Position numbers and translations under genes: made by a program. Positions 36,172-48,349 of a stretch of DNA of 64,000 nt are shown piece by piece. Under the pieces are notes generated by a model. That model was not told the origin of the DNA. It saw nothing but the letters and a program-made list of their open reading frames with translations, and searched no databases. The first letter of the stretch is position 1, and each line of letters opens with the position of its first letter. Source of the DNA: Istiophorus platypterus (taxonomy: Eukaryota > Chordata > Actinopteri > Istiophoriformes > Istiophoridae); the NCBI GenBank assembly GCA_016859345.1, contig CM029126.1:6801027-6865026 (forward strand), given 5' to 3'.

Positions 36172-36382
36172 TGTACTTCTATCTCTGTGAGGACACTCAT
36201 CGACACAACTCAGTCCCTGACCCCTTAATAAACTCCTAACCCCCGACCTGAACCTAATCCTGACCTGAACCCCGAAGCCAAGCCTGGACCCTCAAACAGC
36301 ATTTTGAAGGTGAATCAGAAAATTAGGCCAAAATGTCCTCTCTCACACACACGCACACACACACACACACACACACACGCAC
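36099..36382. repeat. (GT)n/(CA)n-flanked repeat with telomere-like CCTAA units
   Basis: A (GT)n run (36099-36117) and a (CA)n run (36137-36170) are followed by TTGTACTTCTATCTCTGTGA, then GGACACTCATCGACA. Degenerate C-rich units of the form CTAACCCCGACCTGAACCTAA come next, then CCCTCAAACAGC, CCAAAATGTCCTC and another (CA)n run (36343-36382). This order matches a repeat I know from many vertebrate genomes ('cttgtacttctatctttgtgaggacactcat ... aaccctaaccct ... ccaaaatgtcctc'). The CCTAA units are derived telomere-like sequence. Confidence 0.6.
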
Positions 36383-39300
36383 CTAAATGCACAAACACAT
36401 GCAGACAGAATTCGCTGCAATCATTCATTTTTGACAATTAATAATTTTCATAATAATCGAGGCCTGCTGATGGGTGATCATTTCATAAACTGCCATGTCA
36501 TCTGTGCATTTTCTTGTCATCGCAAACGCCGTGCACACTCAAGACCAATATTGCAACTGACATCCTTCACTATTTATCATAATCTTACAGCAGCCATTTG
36601 TTAGTGTGTCTGTCACTCTTTTCACATGGTGGATGCGTATGGAAACTCAATTTGATTTCTGGCCGGCTTAGTTGTTTTTAAATCTGTCTGTGTGCGTACA
36701 TACAAATGGCAAGAATTGAAATGTTCCAATTTTAATGGATTTTAATGAAGAATGCTCATCATTCCGCTGCACTGTGAATGTGCATCACTTCCAAAAGCCG
36801 GAGGATTTTTCTCAGAAGAGCTCTACCTAGAACGGCTTAGTACAATATGTTAAAAAGCTTTCATGAATGACTGTTACATTTTGTCAACTGGCAGTTGAAT
36901 AGGAAAATGGATTTGTCTCATAAAAATATTAAAGATAATTACTTCAAATAAGGAAGCAATTCAGGAAAAAAAAAAAACCTATTATATGGCCAATCAACGT
37001 TACACTTTTTTAATAGCAGTTCATCAAGAAGAATAACATTCTTAGAAACACCCTTTCGTTTAAGTGCCTGGTGAAATGAGGAGACCATTTACAGAAGGTA
37101 AAATGAGATACTGAAAAGTTTGCACTGTATACACTCAGGCTATTTTAATACAGATATGTGTCCTCCAATAACTTCATAAAGAATTATCAACAAATCTAAA
37201 GTTATTCTAGAAACCAAGCCGCTGCCCATGGCCGACGGCTGCATAGTAGTGTACTCCTCAGTACCACAGAGCCGGAGAGTTGAGTAAACTGTGAAGTGTT
37301 CAGTCCGAGTTCATCCAATAAATTTGATAAAGCCAGGACCTGGCCTTTAATATGTCCAAGAAAAAAAAAAAAAAAAGACTTGTCAAAAGAAAATCCACAT
37401 TGTTGAGGGGCAAATTCAACTTCAATAAGAATTTTTAATGACACAACGAGAATGAATGCCAGCGGCATGACATGCAAAACGATCCCTGTGTTGTCTCATC
37501 CTTGATAGCTTAGCCGTTCCACTTGAGGCAAATTTGTTTATTGCGTTTCATTCGAATCAAAGCCACCTCATCAAGTGTGATAATGCGTGTGTTGAATTTT
37601 ACGCGGAAGGAGGAAGAAGTAGCGAAGAGTCCACCCCGGGTACATGTGACGGTCAAATGGTTCAGCAAGAAAGTTTGTTTTGTGTATGAGCCGGCTTATA
37701 CAAAGAGGGAGGCAGAATCAGGCAAACAAAAGCTGAAAAAAAAGAAAAGAAAAATTAAACCCGGCAGATACGAATGGCTCAGCAAATGAACAACATAAGG
37801 GATCTGGCAAAAAGCATGTGGAAATCTCTCCTTCCTTTTGTACTTGGGGCGGGTGGGGTAATGAGCAATCGAGAACCAGCTGTGGCAGGCAGGTGGTCAA
37901 TCACAAAGGTGTCAGGTGAAACTTACTCCAGGTGTCCGGTGGACAGGAACATTTAACAACGCGCACCGCGGGTACGGCCGGCCCGAATGTGGCAAGCTGC
38001 GTGAAAACGCCGCCCTCCGTCGCTTTCCTGCGAGAAACAGGCGAATCCCGCGTGTAAAGCACAACGGCGTCGGGTCTCCCCCCGCTGAGATAGAAATGCC
38101 TCGTCCCCGTTCAGGGGCCGCGTCTTTTCACAAAACGGACCAACTCTTTGCACGTTTTTTGCATAAACACTTTTAACTGTAGCTGTAACACAGAAACACA
38201 CTTTTTGCCCCCCACCCACCCAGGAGTTTATCAGATTGTGTCGTCCAGCTCTGACTGCTTTAGCCTGGGACCAGGTTACGTAGACTACGACCAACTGAGT
38301 AATGACAGTGTTGTTGTATACTGTTGATACAGTGCTGTGTACTTGACAAAGCCTGACAATAGGCTCTTTTCACAGCAGACATTTTGTCACAGCGGAAAGA
38401 GCACAGGTGCATTTAATAACATTAATCATGCCTGAGTTCCACTAAGGAAAGTCCTGGTATTTGTTTGTGCTTGGCTCGCTGTCACACTGTCACGGCTCAG
38501 TCTGATGCTTAATGGAACTGAGCGAATGAAAATTAGGTTTGTTTCAGATGTGCTTGTCAAGTAAAAATGAAACTTATGATTGTAGGAAAAACAAGAAGTT
38601 ACTTAAACCATTATCAAAAGAGCTAATATGGACATTATGAGGATCCCAAAAAACAGGGCAGCTAAATGGAATTATCATTGATTTTGCTTGTACCACCATG
38701 ACATTACAGAAATTTCTTTAATGAAAAAAGAAAATTATTCTCCATAAAGTTCCCAGTCATCTTTTTCCTGTTGTATTCAGGTAGTTCTTACCAACTTGAG
38801 ACCACATTGTGTTTACTAGCTATTTGCCTTCAGGTGGGACACCGCACATAAAATGGACCAACGAAAAAGACAATGCAGGAATGGAAACATGCCATTAACT
38901 TCACATTACCTTTTCTCCTCCGTAGCAGCCTGGATATCTCATAAAATTACAGATAAATTGAAGCTATACTGCTGCACGCGTTTAAAAGATGTCGCACAGC
39001 AAACTCTGGTATCGTGGAACTTGCCGGAGTTTTATGACTTATAGCCCGTCCAAAGGGCAACATCCTGGGAACGAAAACCGACAAATGAGCATTTTACAAG
39101 TTTACTTGAATGTGCTGTTTTAGCACCTGTGGGGCTAGACTGTCTCATTTTGGAAGGAGGCACAGGTACCCAGCCAAATAAATGGGATGCAGCAACAAAG
39201 TTGAGACTGAAGAAAAAGATGGGGAGACGGTGCATTTGTGGCCAAGACAAGAACGATGTTTGATGTCCAGGCGTTTGGTTTTTTCTTTTCTTTTCTTTTT

Positions 39301-42300
39301 TGTAGCCAGTCCATCTCTTGTGTTACAATTTTAGAACACGTCACATCCTTATCTTCAAATTCACTTGAAGAAAACCTCAAATGCCAAAAATGTTTTTAAT
39401 GTGTGTTTTTTTTGTTTTTTTTAAAGTGATCATCATCCTCAAGAAAGCTGCTTGTTTACACTGATCACTTGCCTCTGTATCTGTGCAGCATCTTTGACAC
39501 TAGGGGAACACTTTGATGCTGGAAAAGCTTCATACTTTGATGGCAGAATCTGCAGGAAACGCAGTCTATCTCCCTTTCTATACCACACACGGTGAAAAAA
39601 ATTCAGTAAGATTATGAGACTCTTGGTGTGCACAGAAATCATATTTTAAATCTCTTAATCTCCTAGTCGTTTTGTTTTTTTTTTTTTTTGAGTGGGAATT
39701 CAGCTTGAAATAAAAGACCGTCGTATGCCTCGGAATACCTTTTCACTCCGATCCGTTTCCCAGATTTAAACTCAGACGTATTTTGTCATGATAATGGATC
39801 TGTGTGGTGCAGCCCTCAGGTAAAGCCACACTCCAGAGTCTGAGTGTGTGTTGGAGAAATGCTGGGGTGGCCGAGGGGCTCTCGAGACCAGGTGGGATTT
39901 AAAAAGACAGCGCTGGAAATGGACATAGTTGTTCTCTCACTCACTTCCCTTCTTCCATTGATCTTAGGTTTTCTCAAATGCTGAGGAGAGGACATGTTAA
40001 TTGACTCCTTAGGTGCTCAGAAACAACCCCCCCACACACACATACTCCTATACTGAAGCATATGGAGAACACGTAGAAGCCTGATACTGCTATTGACCAG
40101 TGGTCATCATTGAGATTCCACCACCTTCACTAGACGAAAAGGATCTTCTTCCTGCTGCCCATATCACTTCTCCTCACGCCCTGTGTAATTCATCGCACCA
40201 TACCATTTGCATTTAGATCACCCCTTTCTTCTTGCGTTGCACATTGTGCGTCGGCATCCGAGTCGATACTGCGGTTGGGCTCCTAAGGAGAATGGATGGA
40301 GGTGGTAATGAAGGCGAACCACCAACACAAACATGCCGCCCGGCCGCTCCTCCGCCCGGCTCCGTGCAGCACCTGGAGTCGTTAGTTTTAATTAGCGGAG
40401 GGGAGTGATAGGAGCTCCTTCCCCTCCCACCCACTCATCCCCTCTGGAGGAGCAGCTGCATACTGAGGCTCCCTCCTGCTGCTGCACATTTTGCTTCTCT
40501 GCTTTTATTATTTTTTTTTATTTGATTGATATAACAGATCCAAAAGAGATAATTGCACCACAACAATCATATACCCCTGCAATAAAGCAAAAGAGATTGT
40601 GCTCTAATATTGTGCTCATCAATATCAATGTATCAATGAGCTCAGTATGATGATCAAAGTCGTTTTTTCCTGATCTTTGAGACAATAACAGATCTCCCAG
40701 TATAAAGCCCCATGCACAGCCTTTGTAGAATTCCGTGTTGGCTTTAAAGGCGAAGAAATGTCAGTCGACAGATGATGATACGTGGTTTATCAAGAGGGCA
40801 TCTCTCAGGAGACATTTCATGGAATTTACCTTTCAGAGAGTTTCGGAAAGTTCAGCGGCAGATTCAACAGTCCTCAGACATCGCCTCGGCTCCCTAAGTC
40901 CGCATTGATAAGACCTGCAGTCACCTACGCTACCGTGACGCTCCACCCGCATGCTGCGCACGCCTTGTTAGCCAAAACGGAGCAAGAGCAAGCGCACTGT
41001 CCTCTAAATCCAGGCAAAAGTGTGAGATTAGCCAGCAGGCACTGATAATGTTTTGTGATATTTCAGAAAACAGTATTGCAAATTTCCTGTTTGTCTAATA
41101 TTACAGTTCCTACGATGGCTCCTCCAAGCTTTATCTATTTCATTCTTATTCAAAGCTGCATTTGGAGGATTTGGTTCCTGATAGAATCACTTCGCTTCAG
41201 CCCCCCTCCACCCCCCTCCCCCCGTTCCTCCTTTCCACTGAGGCATATTCCATGATTTACATTACCTATCAAATCTTCCAGTCCCTCGCTGTCAAACACC
41301 CGACACAGCCTTCCACCCTACTGGAGTAGCGTGGGCTCTGCCTCATCCTCGCGATGCATGTGTGCCAAACCGAGAGGGTGGGGTGGGGCCTCTGCAGAGG
41401 TTTTGACGGACTTATTTCTGAAAAATAAGTCCAGTGTTTTGGAAACCTTCAACACTCTGCCAATCCCATTGGTATGTTAAGTCCTATCTTGGTTCAGACA
41501 TGTGGAACTTTTTCTTTCTTTTTTCTCCATTTTCTAAGGATTCTTGAGTCCCAGTCAAACTGCAGAAATGTACTGTATACATTGTACAAGTGCAGTGCAA
41601 AACTCTCGTACGTGCCTACTTCCAGCCTGCATCGGCGTACGAGGTGACTTGTGCGGGTAAGGTAATACATTTCAGCTGAAGCATAACCATTGGGCCTCCT
41701 TCTGACACAGCTTGCTGCTTCAAAACAGAATATATCCGTGGGCAATATTCTCTCTTGGATTGTGACCATACACACACTGTATACACATGCATGCACACAC
41801 ATACATAGGCCGGAAAATGCATACTATACGCTGTCACATCAGCCCGGCAGCCTTTAAATATCTCAGTGCCTCCCAAAACCTGTAGAAAATTGTGTCCGCT
41901 CACATGCAATATTGCACATAGCCATGTGTTGAAATCTACATAAATCATGTCGGTGTTACTCAGACTTATATTACCCTTGGGAGGGCTCTGTGCTTGAGTG
42001 CTACGCAGTACCCCCTGGTCCACATTGATTATATCAAACAATATGCAGCGCGACTGGAATACATAAGGAGAGTGGAGGCATCTGGCCCGTGGCTGTACTG
42101 TGCAAGAGGCTGCTTTATCTCAGGGCTCAGTTTAATACGCCAGGCTTCGGAGGAGCCACCCTGGGGTGGATAGATAGGGCTTGTCATTGTTTTACTGGCT
42201 CATACTCCACTATGGAGCTGTATAGGCTCCCCTGTGCGTCTCTAGTCAATGTAACGGGTGCTACAAAATCGTACAGCACGGATTTGTCATTCTGGCTTTC

Positions 42301-45300
42301 ACACGCGCTCCGTCACTTACCAGTCGGTGAGTGCTTCGACACCAAAGTGGGTGTTGCTGCATAAATGTAACTGTTTCAGATCAGCGTGAAAGATAAAAAG
42401 AGATAATGAGGTTCTTTGCTCTGCTGTACCACAAAGAGACACACTGTCAATCGGTGCATAGCAGCCGCTGTAAAGGCTTGTAGAGATTCATTCCCGTAGC
42501 AAAGGATCCTATTGCAAAACTGTGAGAGCATGTCCAGAGCTGAGTAGACAAATTAGTCCAGGATTTATGTAGCAAACCAGAACATGGAGTATACATTGCT
42601 CTGAGATTATGCATCAGTGAATTTTCATGTTATACTATGATGCCGTAGATGACTTACTTAATCTGCTCTCACACTCTAAAGGTCTCTTGCTTTCTCGTTC
42701 TCTCCCCCAGCCTTCATTCACATCCATCACCATGAGTGGCCGGTGGCCTGAAACAAGCCTGCCCTCATATAATGGATGGTTCCGATTAGCCGCCTCTGTG
42801 TACATGCTCGACAGTGGCTCGGCAAGTTGAATGCTGTGGGGCTGGTTATTTGTAAGGTCACGTGTGGCGGTACAGTGGGGATGGATATTAGCCGGCCGTT
42901 TAGACTCCCAGGAGAGCTATGTTTCCCGCTGACGGCATCACATCTGCAGGCAAATGTGGGTGCGTTTTTTGTCTGCTGCTCCCCTCGTCTCTGACGCCAC
43001 GGCTGTTGAACAAATAACTTCCTCCCCGACTTAAAACAAATGAGCTTTTGGTTTCACCATCCATTGATCGGGCGTTCCTTCTCTGTCTCTCTTCCCCCAA
43101 TCCCCCAAGTCCTCTCTCCAGGCATTCCCCACCTTATTCTTCAGCTTGCTTCCCTGTTGCATAAACATCTATATTTTATTTTCTTTAAGTGTAATAGCAA
43201 TTTCATTTTCAGTTCCAGTCAGATAGCGCCAAGAAAGTCTGAATGGGTATTAAAGAAAGAAAAGCAAAACATGATGTAGAGTTTCTCTCGAAGGCAGTTA
43301 GAGCTGGAAAAAAAGGGAAATTCTATTTATCTGAAAATAGGTCAGTCAACAACAAGAAGATTCATGAATATATTTTCATTAAAGAGTACATGTGCTGACT
43401 TGTGGCCATCTGAATATATGCGCGACTGATCTCCTGCAGACCCTCCAAGGCTGCTCCAGACCAAAGCATTATGGGAGAAGGAGGACAGTGCATTTGAAGC
43501 TGCTGCTGGCGTAAAATCATCCCTAATTAAGAAAACCCTTTGTCACATCTGCCTCAGCAACCTCCCTGACACTCCCCTCACATCTCATTCTGTGTCGCCC
43601 TCACCTGTTGTGGCTTTCCTCGCGGCGCTCTCCCTCTCTCTCCCTCCCTTTGTCTGCGATTGCCCGAGTGGAGGTAGGTGGGCCGGATGCGGAGCAGAGC
43701 CGCTGCAGCTGCACATCATCGTCCTAATCAAGCCCTCTACGAATGCCCGGCTCCGCCTCGACCCACCGGCCCGATCGTAGCCCCTGCTTCAGTCTATCTA
43801 CCCTCCAAGCCCCTGTGCTTCACCCCATTACCTGTTGCCTGTATCCCGGCCCTTGTCTCCTCTCCCCTGCAGTTCTGTCCGCTCTGTCTCCACCCCCTGA
43901 CTCCAGCCCCTGGCTTCTCGTCTCATCTTCTTGGCTCCTCTTATCTTCCTTGTGTTTTCCTTCTCGCTGCCTTGTGGCTAAAGCCTCCAACGTCCAACCA
44001 GCCATCTCCAAAGCCTTTTCCGCTGGTCTCCACCCTCAGCTCCATCACCATCTTCAAAACTGATATACAATTGTAGGTTTGAGGGAATAAGATATGAAGT
44101 TGAAGGAAGGTAATGACCTGAGAATTTAAGATTATGGTATAACAAGCCTACTGTAGGTATTTTCCCAATAACAGGTTCCTAATCTAATGTAATAGGCTAC
44201 AGGGCGGAGCATCACTACATTATAACACAGCCCACACATTATGGAGAAAGATATGGCAAAAGTTTTCAATAAAATTAATTTCACTTACCTCAAAACAAGC
44301 AAATTTTGCTGCCAATGGAGCAAATGAGCCTTATAGATGCACTGTGATCTACAAGTCGTGTTTTTTCATGTTGCATTTGTATTATCTTTGCAAAAGGAAG
44401 CCGTGCACAGGGGCGGACTGAAAATGATATGCTTGTTTTCCACTGCAGTTCACCTTGAGGGGCCACAATGCCAGTCAAACGGAATTGTTACGGAGACTAA
44501 TTATAGCTGAATAATTTAAAGAAAAAAAAAAAATCTCAACAGTGGATCCTCTGAAACTTACAGCCAAGTGATCGACATATATAATCTTCAGGCTCGTTGA
44601 GTTTCGTCCATTCATGGGGGGTGTGTGTGGGTGGTGGGGGGTCACGCGACAGCTTCACACTGGTCATAAACGAGCATGTTTGCGGGTGAGTGGCAGCTGG
44701 GACTCTCCTCCGGGGCCTTTAGTTATTTAGAAGGTGCCGCGTACCTAAAAAAGGGAACACTGTTTGTCTGTAATCCTTGTTTTGTTGTTGGTTGTCATAC
44801 TGTGCCCTGTAATAATTAGAATGGTTAACCAGTCATTAAAAGTTCTTCTCAAACCCAACACCAATGCTTAGTAGGTCCTGTGTATCCTGTATTAGTAGAA
44901 GAGGTACCAATTAATCAGAAAATGCCTACACTATAAAAACTTGTTCCACATCTTGGTACTTTACTGCGACACTGATATTACAAAAGAATTAAAAAAAACA
45001 AACCACTGTAAATTGATAATAATTATGCTGTACCTTGAGGGCTGTAATATTAAGTGTTACCGTCATCTTCTAGCCTACAACTTGTGTTTCCACCATTTCA
45101 GAAGCCTCGCTTAGCACTCCTTGCCTGCTTCCTTTGCTGCACTGTGCTCTCATATGCATACGCCTGCAAAATTTCTCACATCCTCTTATGTAATTCTGAA
45201 CTGATTCCCTAAGAGGAGGCCTTAGAGGGATTTTCTAAGCACCTCATGAAAGCAACAAGTTAATGATAACAACACGCCATTATTTGTTTTTCATGTCACC

Positions 45301-45550
45301 TCGGAGGGATTTGAGCAAATGCGTTCCTGTTTGTTCCCCGAGCAGCTACTGTTGCTTAATCAAAGCTTTGCCTTATGCATTATGTGTACGTGAGTGCGCG
45401 CGATGACTCAGCGCTTTCGTGACTATCTAGATGATCAATAAACTCGTTAGAGCGTCTGGCAAGCCGTCTGCCGAGAACCCGAGGAGAAGGTTCCGATCAA
45501 AAACCGATCACACGGGCTCCTCGCCGGGGCCAAAGGGCTCCAAAAGGTTC
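36383..45550. other. Gene-free DNA
   Basis: No coding exon is recognised. Contents: AT-rich sequence; a small CpG-rich island around 37950-38130; a 25-base hairpin at 41408-41432; and a pyrimidine-rich stretch around 43560-44060 whose proline-rich open frame is composition-driven. A CpG-rich patch occurs around 45390-45540. Several stretches (for example about 36460-36660) have enhancer-like composition, which I cannot test. Confidence 0.4.
41408..41432. repeat. Perfect 10-bp-stem inverted repeat
   Basis: GGACTTATTT and its exact reverse complement AAATAAGTCC are separated by the 5-base loop CTGAA. The flanks do not extend the pairing. Confidence 0.9.
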
Positions 45551-45753
45551 CTCCTCTCTCTCGCTCTCTCTCTCTCTCTCTCGGGTAGAAACCAGGTGAA
45601 GATGACGACTTGAAGAGGAGTTATTTATTAGACACACACGCAGCATCTCCCCGTTCTGCTGATTCAGCTCTCCGATGGGGTTTCAGAGCATAAATAAGCA
45701 AACCCAGGCCTCACTCAAAAAAACATGCATTCCTCCAATCCCTGCTCCTGGCA

Positions 45754-45824
<71 letters not shown>

Positions 45825-45830
45825 TGTGTG
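45551..45830. repeat. (CT)n and long (GT)n microsatellites
   Basis: A CT-repeat (45551-45582) is followed about 170 bases later by an almost pure (GT)n tract of about 75 bases (45756-45830) and a short G-run. Confidence 0.95.
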
Positions 45831-47844
45831 GGGGGGTAGCAGTATGTGTCTCTCATCTGTCGCAAACAAATGCCCCGTGCACACCGGGGCGATAGCGTTC
45901 CCGGAGCCAAACAGCTACCGTACAGTAAAGCTGGGGTTTTTTTTTTGGGGGGGGGTATAACCTTCAAACCTCAAATGTGACTTTCCCTCGAAAAAACATC
46001 CCGTCTGCGCTTGCTGCTGCATGTCGAGTTAAATGAAGAGGAAGATAGTTTTAAGGTAGGTGGGCAGAGATACGCCAGACCGTTCCCGAGGTTGTAAATT
46101 ATGCCAAGCCCGGCTCTGGTTAGTCTACCATGTTAATCCACTGCAATCACACCAATCCTCCAAGGGCCCGTCCACCATAGCTCGCTTTACATCCTGGACT
46201 CCTCTTCCAGCCAACAGTGGGCAGAGACGGGGCCCGACTGGTAGAGTTCATGACAGAGAGCATCTATTTATTCATATTATTTCAAATTACAGTGTTTAAA
46301 GTTTTTTTTTTTTTTTTTAATTTGGCTTTCATGTATCAAACTAAAATAAACAATGCAACTATTCATGTGAATACAGTTTTAATAAAACACATTTTGCCCC
46401 CTTTCTTTGAATTTTTTCGCCAGTCCGCCACCCCAGTATAAAAGTCTCTGCACCCGCCGTCTGATCATGGACTACACTGAAGCTGTCAAGACCAAAACTG
46501 AAACACTGCCTTACTCGAAGAGGAAAACCTGCCACGCTTACAAAGCCTTTTCTTTTTTTTTTTTTCATCTCCTCTGGAAACACTTTGTGGTAAGATAAGG
46601 CCCCTGGGGGGGACTTGGGTAAAAAAAATACACCACTACCTGCTCCTCCTGTTTTATGCTTGACATTATTCTAGCAGGGCTGATAAAGTATCGACTTTTT
46701 AGCTTGTAAACCATTATGACCTTTAGCTGTTTTTCTGTAGACTATCACGGTAAAGACAAAACAAAGCCAGTGACAATTTACTAGTGACTATTAACACCGG
46801 GTGTATGCGAGAACACGGTCGTAAAATATGCATTAGTAACAAGAAATGATTTAATATATTATTAAGCTTAATAACATTCTGAGAATACCACCAGTCACTG
46901 CTGAAACTTTCATTTTTGTTTTAAATTTGAATTTAAGAAGTTTTGCCGTTTTTGAAAGGTGAAAACCATCAGCCAGCATGGGACGGCAGTAAATGGATTC
47001 CTAACCATCCAACTAGTTCTTTCTGAAATATAAATCATCAATGAATCATAAAGAATAGTATTATGACTCTGAGCCTCTTTATTCTGTCGCATCCTGAGTG
47101 CTTGGGGTATTTTTATAGAGCACTTCATTTCTCAAATGTAATATCTCTTTCTTCTCTGCCTTCTGAGCCTCCCTTAAAACATAAATCCACTCCAGACTAG
47201 CGTGCTCTGCAGTCCGCAACGATTCCGCCGTCTCGCAGATTAAGGCAGAGTGATCCAAACAACTTGGCAACACTCTCCCTGACACTGCACTGATTTGCAA
47301 ACTGATTACCATGTAAGAAGAAAAAAAAAACACACTGCAGTGGATATGAAGAGGTATCAGGTTTTTTTTAAATCTTCAAAAAAAAAAAGAGGAGGAAATA
47401 ACACAGAAAGGGGGAAAGAGGAAGAAACAGGCAGAGCGAAGGGGGGTGGGCGAAGAGGGAAAGGACAGAAGGAAGAGAAGAAGGCTACAATACAAGCACT
47501 GATTTGGATAGCGCATCTCCCGAGATGGGGCAAAAATGGTGAGTGACAGAAGAAGATGGGGCTAGCTGCTTAGACAAGCTAAAAGGGGGTGGGGTGGAGT
47601 GGGGGCGGGGGGCGGCGGCGGCGAGAGGGGTTGGTGGAGCGGCAAGGTTCGGTGAGAGAGAGAGAGCTTCAACCCCTCCTCCGGAAAAAAGTATAAAGGT
47701 AGGACAATATGAACGAGAAGTATAGGTACATAGGTGAGAAAAAGTCAAAAGCATAAAGGCATCAGCAAGAGTGGAACAGCACAATGCCAAAAATAAATGT
47801 CATGGAAAATACTGTGATCCCATATTCCTGTGGGGGAGTCTCAA

Positions 47845-47848
<4 letters not shown>
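45831..47848. other. Gene-free DNA, purine-rich toward the end
   Basis: No supported gene. From about 47380 to 47680 the plus strand is strongly purine-rich (GGGGGAAAGAGGAAG type) and ends in a G-rich cluster at 47585-47612 with four or more G-runs. Such strand asymmetry is compatible with unusual DNA structure rather than coding. Confidence 0.45.
47585..47612 (+). repeat. G-quadruplex-type motif
   Basis: Runs of 5, 4, 5 and 6 G are separated by 1-6 base linkers, meeting the usual G3+N1-7 pattern. A GGC trinucleotide stretch follows directly. Confidence 0.7.
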
Positions 47849-47900
<52 letters not shown>

Positions 47901-47940
47901 TTGTGTGTATGTGCGTGCGTACGTGCGTGTGTGTGTGTGT
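47849..47940. repeat. (GT)n microsatellite
   Basis: About 92 bases of GT repeat, with GC interruptions (GTGCGTGCGTACGTGCGT) in the right half. Confidence 0.95.
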
Positions 47941-48235
47941 GCTCAGCCATAAGCCTACAGCCGGCCTCTCGATATGGGGCCCGGGCCACAGTCCAGAGAG
48001 CTCAGGTAATTTGACAGATCGTGCCACTCAGGCCGGTGATGCTTGCAGCTCTCCCTTGCTAGGGATTGTTTCCCCAAGCTTGTTTGGCCAGGCCGGCGTG
48101 CCGACGTAAGATGAATGGTGGCTCCTTCTCCTGGCCCGTCTGTCTCTCATCCGTCCTCGCTGCTCCAAGGTCAGCCAGCCACAGAGTCGCGGAGAATGGG
48201 AACGTCGGCATGGGAGGGGAGAAGGATGTGGACAT

Positions 48236-48268
48236 GGGGGGGGGGGGCAGAGGTAGGAGGAAGGTATG

Positions 48269-48344
<76 letters not shown>
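48236..48344. repeat. G-run plus compound (GT)n(GA)n microsatellite
   Basis: A run of G ending at 48247 is followed by (GT)n at 48267-48310 and, without a gap, (GA)n at 48310-48344. The (GA)n part is a mirror-symmetric polypurine tract of the kind that can form triplex DNA. Confidence 0.92.

Positions 48345-48349
<5 letters not shown>

Noticed and set aside
43678..44076. Proline/leucine-rich open frames on the plus strand
   Set aside because: The stretch is pyrimidine-rich (CCT/CTC words), which depletes stops and yields Pro/Leu/Ser in every frame; no initiator or splice context supports it.
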